Below, in pieces: positions 60,290 through 64,000 of a stretch of 64,000 nucleotides of DNA. Made by a program: the position numbers and the translations under genes. Source of the DNA: Athripsodes cinereus (lineage: Eukaryota > Arthropoda > Insecta > Trichoptera > Leptoceridae); the NCBI GenBank assembly GCA_947579605.1, contig OX388309.1, positions 15,446,713 through 15,510,712 of the forward strand, written 5' to 3'. The notes below the pieces were generated by a model. That model had not been told where the DNA came from, ran no database searches, and saw only the letters and a program-made list of their open reading frames with translations. Every line of letters starts with the position of its first letter. The stretch's first letter is position 1.

Positions 60290-61361
60290 AATGCATAAAC
60301 AAAGAAAAACAATATAAATAAAGGAAAAAAACAACATACTACCAATTAATTTCAATTAGGAAAATACTTTTTATTGTGAACTGTGCAAAGGTTTAGTTGA
60401 AATAAATAGTGGATAAGCTATTGATTAAAGGTAAACATTTTATATGAAAAAGTATTGGTTACATAAAATGTTTCGCCATGATATTTTTTTGTGAAATATT
60501 TTGTGTTTGTGTATTGTAGTATTATTTTGTGAAAAATGTTTTTAGAGACTAGCAAAACTTTGCGATACTTTCCAGCAATAAAACACAATATATTATTAGA
60601 ATACGGATTTGTATGTATGGGAAGCGGCGTGATGGTATGTATGTATGGGTAAGTACAAACGGTCATTCTATTCAATTTGTGAACAAAACATACAGAACTT
60701 ACGTGTCATCCGCTTAAACGGATCCTACATGTCATCGTCTCAAACAGATCTTTCGGGTCATCGGGTCCTCACAGATCCAACGGGTCTCCGCTCAAACAGA
60801 TCATTAGGACCCGGTGACCCGTAAGATCCGTAGGTGATCTGTAGACCCGCGGGTCAATTTGGAAGGACCCGAACATTTGACTCGGGTCGGATCTGTGTTA
60901 CACATGACTAAAAAAAGGTATTTTTGACAATTCGATCATTCATGGCGTTTGTAACGCGTATGTTTTGCTCACAGATTGTAAATATATTATTGTTTTGCTA
61001 TGTTTACTTGTTTAATAATATGAACAGTCTTTAGCCGAGAATCTACAATCTTTTTTCGATCATCTGTTGGTGGACTCATGAAATAATAAATATACTAAAG
61101 TGGGTGTAATACGGCTAGTGAAGCACCTCAAGTATACTGGAGATTTCTTTCCGCCTTGATCTTCGAATCAGTGCTGGCGAGCAAAGATATACGTATGTCT
61201 ATGCTGGCGAGAGTGAATGCATTTATTACGAATAAATTAACTGTGATAATGTTAACGTAATTATGTTTTCAATCAATCACAGTGTTAATGTCGTGTGAAA
61301 TAGTTCAGTGTATGTATATGTCTAATAAATAGTCTTCTTTTTTGCAAGTAATATTTATAAA

Positions 61362-62279
61362 ATGGAAAACCAATCAACAGACAATCGGCCTATCGAAAAA
61401 GTGGTATTTAAACCTTTTAAAAAGAAACCTTTAAGGAAACGTAAAACGTCATCTTCAGATAGTGGTGAATCAGAAAATGAAACGGAAACTCTCATTAAAT
61501 TGGAGGAAACAAAGGAACTGCAGAAACTCAGACAGAGACCGATTGGTGTAAGTGTTATAGGTCTTGCAATAGGACAAAAGGTATCAATAGAAGAAGAACT
61601 CACTTGTAAAGATCCCTTCAAGATAAAATCAGGAGGTATGATTAATATGAAGGATTTGAAGAGTGGAAAGTTAAAACAAGTAGATGATGCGTATGACACA
61701 GGTATAGGCACACAATTCTCAGCTGAAACAAATAAAAGAGATGAGGATGAAGAAATGATGAAGTATATTGAGGAACAGTTGGCGAAAAAGAAAGGAGCAC
61801 AAAATAATGATAAGGAGGTGACTGATCTCAACAAATACTTAACCCCAGAAGAAGCTGCCCTGCAAGCATTGCCTGAACATCTCAGGCACTCGGGAACACA
61901 CAAGTCTGAGGAAATGTTATCAAATCAAATGTTAAGTGGCATTCCAGAAGTAGATTTGGGTATTGAGGCTAAAATAAAAAATATTGAAGCAACAGAGGAT
62001 GCAAAACTCAGACTGCTCTGGGAGAAAAGAAATAAACAAGATGGGCCTTCGCAATTTGTTCCTACGAATATGGCTGTTAATTTTGTTCAACACAATAGAT
62101 TTAATATCGACACTGATGTGCCAAAAAAAAAGAAATTTGAAGAAGATAAAAATGAACTAAGCACCTTCGCTGCTCCTGTGGTAGGAGAGGCTCCTAAGAA
62201 AAATAAAAAGGACAAAGGGGAAAGAGCCACAGATGATTATCATTATGAAAAATTTAAGAAACAATTTAGAAGATATTAA
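61362..62279 (+). CDS. C9orf78: C9orf78/TLS1 homologue, spliceosome-associated protein
   Basis: 305 codons in one exon. Homologue of human C9orf78 and fission-yeast Tls1, nuclear proteins that bind the spliceosomal helicase Brr2/SNRNP200. Conserved blocks are IKLEETKELQKLRQRPIGVS, DPFKIKSGGMINMKDL, TQFSAETNKRDEDEEMMKYI, EEMLSNQMLSGIPEVDLGIE, KIKNIEATEDAKLRLL, FVPTNMAVNFVQHNRF and the C-terminal ATDDYHYEKFKKQFRRY. Highly charged and probably mostly disordered, with a basic N-terminus and lysine tracts fitting nuclear localisation. The start at 61362 is the first ATG and agrees with family length. There is no intron within the frame, so it is either a natively single-exon gene or a retrocopy. 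Full conservation of the motifs argues it is functional. Confidence 0.93.
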   Translation: MENQSTDNRPIEKVVFKPFKKKPLRKRKTSSSDSGESENETETLIKLEETKELQKLRQRPIGVSVIGLAIGQKVSIEEELTCKDPFKIKSGGMINMKDLKSGKLKQVDDAYDTGIGTQFSAETNKRDEDEEMMKYIEEQLAKKKGAQNNDKEVTDLNKYLTPEEAALQALPEHLRHSGTHKSEEMLSNQMLSGIPEVDLGIEAKIKNIEATEDAKLRLLWEKRNKQDGPSQFVPTNMAVNFVQHNRFNIDTDVPKKKKFEEDKNELSTFAAPVVGEAPKKNKKDKGERATDDYHYEKFKKQFRRY

Positions 62280-62362
62280 AACTGTTATGTTTATCTGTGT
62301 GCCTACTCTCTTACTGCGACATATCGTGTTTTGGTGGAAAAGTTTCAGAATTCTGTATATAT

Positions 62363-62368
62363 AATAAA
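62363..62368 (+). terminator. C9orf78 polyadenylation signal
   Basis: AATAAA 83 bp after the stop codon, the nearest canonical signal. Confidence 0.6.
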
Positions 62369-62559
62369 TATTTGCAACTGTCCTTAACTATTTAAATGTT
62401 TGCTTGTAACGTATCCTTTTTATTGTAACACTGTTACCAGTGCGTGTGGAAGAAAATCTATTATTTTGCGTTAAAAATCTAAGAGCGATAAGGCTGTAGG
62501 GTGCAATTGTGTTTCAATTGAGTTCATCAAGTCTGGTGGACCAAGAATTCTCCCATGGT

Positions 62560-63840
62560 GTCTGGAGCTATTTAAGAGTTGTCGGAGAGAAGTTTTTATT
62601 CCAAAGGACTGGAGGAAGGCCATCATCTGTCTGCTGTATAAACGGAAAGTTCCTAGGTTGGAGTGTGGAAGTTATTGGGCTATTAGCTTACCGAGCTCAG
62701 TACATTATTAACTGTATGGGAGGATTTTGATTGAGAGATTGCATAAGGATTGAATATAAGGTGAGGGATCACAAGGAGCTCTTTTGGATGGTAGAATGTA
62801 TACTGATCAAATCTTCCTCCTACGAATAATCACAGAGAAGTTTTTGGGCAAAATATAATTTTTAGTAATTTTGTGGACTTGGAGAAGGCATATGATCGAC
62901 ATAGAGTGTGGTACTTACTGTCGAATTATTGGGTGAGCATCCAGTTGCACAATATTTTCATTTTACATGGGGAACTCTGCTTGCATGAGGGTAAACAATA
63001 CCCTCTCGAAGTAGTTTACCCTCACTAAAGGACTAAAACAAGGTTCTGTTAAGTCTCTGTGCCTATTTAATCTATTGATGCATGTGACTTCTGAAAGAGA
63101 TAGATTTTGGTGTTGAATTGAATGGGAATTGGGTGAGTTCTTAGATGTATGACCATGATTTAGTGTTAATAGCTAAGAATGAAAGAGATGTCTTGTGTGT
63201 GTATGATAGCTGTAGTATGAATGGGCTATAAATTTGTGCAGCGATGACGAAAGAGCTGGTGTTTGAAAGAGAAATGATCTGTGAAATAAAGGTTGACAGT
63301 AAATGTTTAGAGAAAGTAAATAAGTATGTAAGTTTGTTATTAAGGGATGGAAGATGTGTCAAACATGGCAAAAATACTTGTGCTTAATACCATTCTGATA
63401 CCAACATTATGTTAGCAAAACTTAGATGTGGTTGAAGAAGGACGAAAGTGAAATAAAATGTGGTGGAGATTCGATCATTGAGATGAATAGTTGGTAAAAT
63501 TTTGTGAGATACAGTGAAGAATGAGGAAATCAGGAGAATTTCCGGATGCGAGTAGAGCAGTGGCTCCCAAAGTTGACTGGGCTTCGATTCATCTAATGTT
63601 TATTTTCTTCATATAGTTGAGACCCACACTTTAGCTGTCTTAGAGAAGAGAGGGCATAAATATTGGTAATGCTCAGATTCCCTAGTAGCGAGTCATGGAA
63701 CTACTTAATGCTCAGGGCCCACTCAATATTCGCTCGCGACCCATAATTAGGGAACCATTGGAGTAGAGTATTGTGGATAGAATGTTTGTAAATAAATTGC
63801 AATGTTTTGAACATGTGAAGGGAATGTATATTATATGCAT
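62560..63840 (+). pseudogene. RTE-like LINE, heavily decayed (family A relative)
   Basis: Frame-shifting + strand reading recovers the RT order: WRKAIICLLYKRKVPRLECG, VDLEKAYDR-like at about 62875, TKGLKQGSVKSLCLFNLLMH at about 63020, FGVELNG, VFEREMICEIKVDSKCLEKV, YVSLLLRDGRCVKHG, WLKKDESEIK and FVNKLQCFEHVKGM. Many stops. A hAT MITE (63558-63760) is inserted near its 3' end. Together with the family-A shards elsewhere it shows long-term activity of this family. Confidence 0.75.
63558..63760. mobile_element. hAT MITE with exact 8-bp TSD
   Basis: It starts CAGTGGCTCCCAAAG and ends TTAGGGAACCATTG, imperfect hAT-type termini. GAGTAGAG stands directly before (63550-63557) and after (63761-63768). 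203 bp, non-coding, inserted into the decayed RTE copy. Confidence 0.93.
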
Positions 63841-64000
63841 AATGAATTTATAAAATGTTAGTATAATTGTGAATAAAGATAATAAAATAAGTAAGAAGAG
63901 ATAAGAAACAAATAAAATGGATATATAAGGCAAGTAAATAAAACTTATATAAAAAATAAACTCATACGGGATTTATAAATCAGGTATAAATTCTATAGCA

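Larger units (their letters stand above)
45371..60909. mobile_element. Outer DNA transposon hosting the errantivirus
   Basis: AGTCATGGGTAACAGATC at 45371 is mirrored by GATCTGTGTTACACATGACT ending at 60909, and AAAAAAAGGT flanks both sides (45361-45370, 60910-60919). Its own sequence is only about 45371-45719 and 60294-60909, roughly 1 kb without a transposase, dense in ACCCG/CGGGT subterminal motifs (CGACCCGACCCGTTCGGGTC). A 10-bp duplication would suit a Mutator-like element, but the A-run makes the exact length uncertain. A short RTE-tail scrap (GGAAGCGGCGTGATGGTATG) sits at about 60620. Confidence 0.75.

Noticed and set aside
61355..61903. 182-codon - strand ORF
   Set aside because: Antisense shadow of C9orf78.
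62509..62730. 73-codon + ORF downstream of C9orf78
   Set aside because: Part of the decayed RTE-like copy. The conserved blocks sit in shifting frames.

Overview
This window is eukaryotic nuclear DNA from an insect, most likely a moth or butterfly. It is AT-rich, has spliced genes with GT-AG introns, and is crowded with RTE-, CR1/L2- and I/R1-like LINEs, hAT elements and a TED-like errantivirus. The order-level call is inference from the repeat repertoire.

Three host genes are supported. (1) AIFM1 (apoptosis-inducing factor, mitochondrial oxidoreductase), + strand, ten exons from 739 to 13735; its 5' end lies off the left edge. (2) RNF121/RNF175 (multi-pass RING E3 ligase), - strand, seven exons from 23493 down to 19188; its first coding exon was not found. 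It converges on AIFM1. (3) The C9orf78/TLS1 homologue (spliceosome-associated), + strand, one intact exon at 61362-62279. Two weaker coding candidates on the - strand are a possible last exon at 17951-18230 and a possible first exon at 43479-43553.

The rest is almost entirely mobile DNA. AIFM1 introns hold RTE shards, a tRNA-derived SINE, a 9-copy 60-bp minisatellite and a hAT MITE with an exact target-site duplication. 14-19 kb is a convergent intergenic region with hairpins, a MITE, a LINE tail and a mariner relic. RNF121 introns hold a decayed I/R1-like LINE and a foldback MITE. 23.7-25.4 kb is a nearly open RTE reverse transcriptase. 26.5-39.2 kb is a foldback element with arms of about 0.7 kb. 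Its right arm is split by a CR1-like LINE, and that LINE is itself split by a block containing a 2711-bp apparently perfect tandem duplication. 40.4-44.7 kb carries MITEs and RTE pieces.

45371-60909 is a nested set: a DNA transposon (10-bp TSD) contains an errantivirus on the - strand (45720-60289, two 497-bp LTRs with no difference seen, TSD AATG, gag, pol and env). The errantivirus pol is interrupted twice, by a hAT element (48822-50831, TSD CTTGCAAC) that carries a LINE tail (TSD GTCGAAAC), and by an apparently intact two-ORF LINE (52827-57062). Past C9orf78 lies a decayed RTE copy holding another hAT MITE with an exact 8-bp TSD.

I saw no prokaryotic-type system, CRISPR array, rRNA or functional tRNA gene. 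The most interesting content is the nested transposon architecture, the intact LINE, the errantivirus with a complete env ORF, and the perfect tandem duplication.
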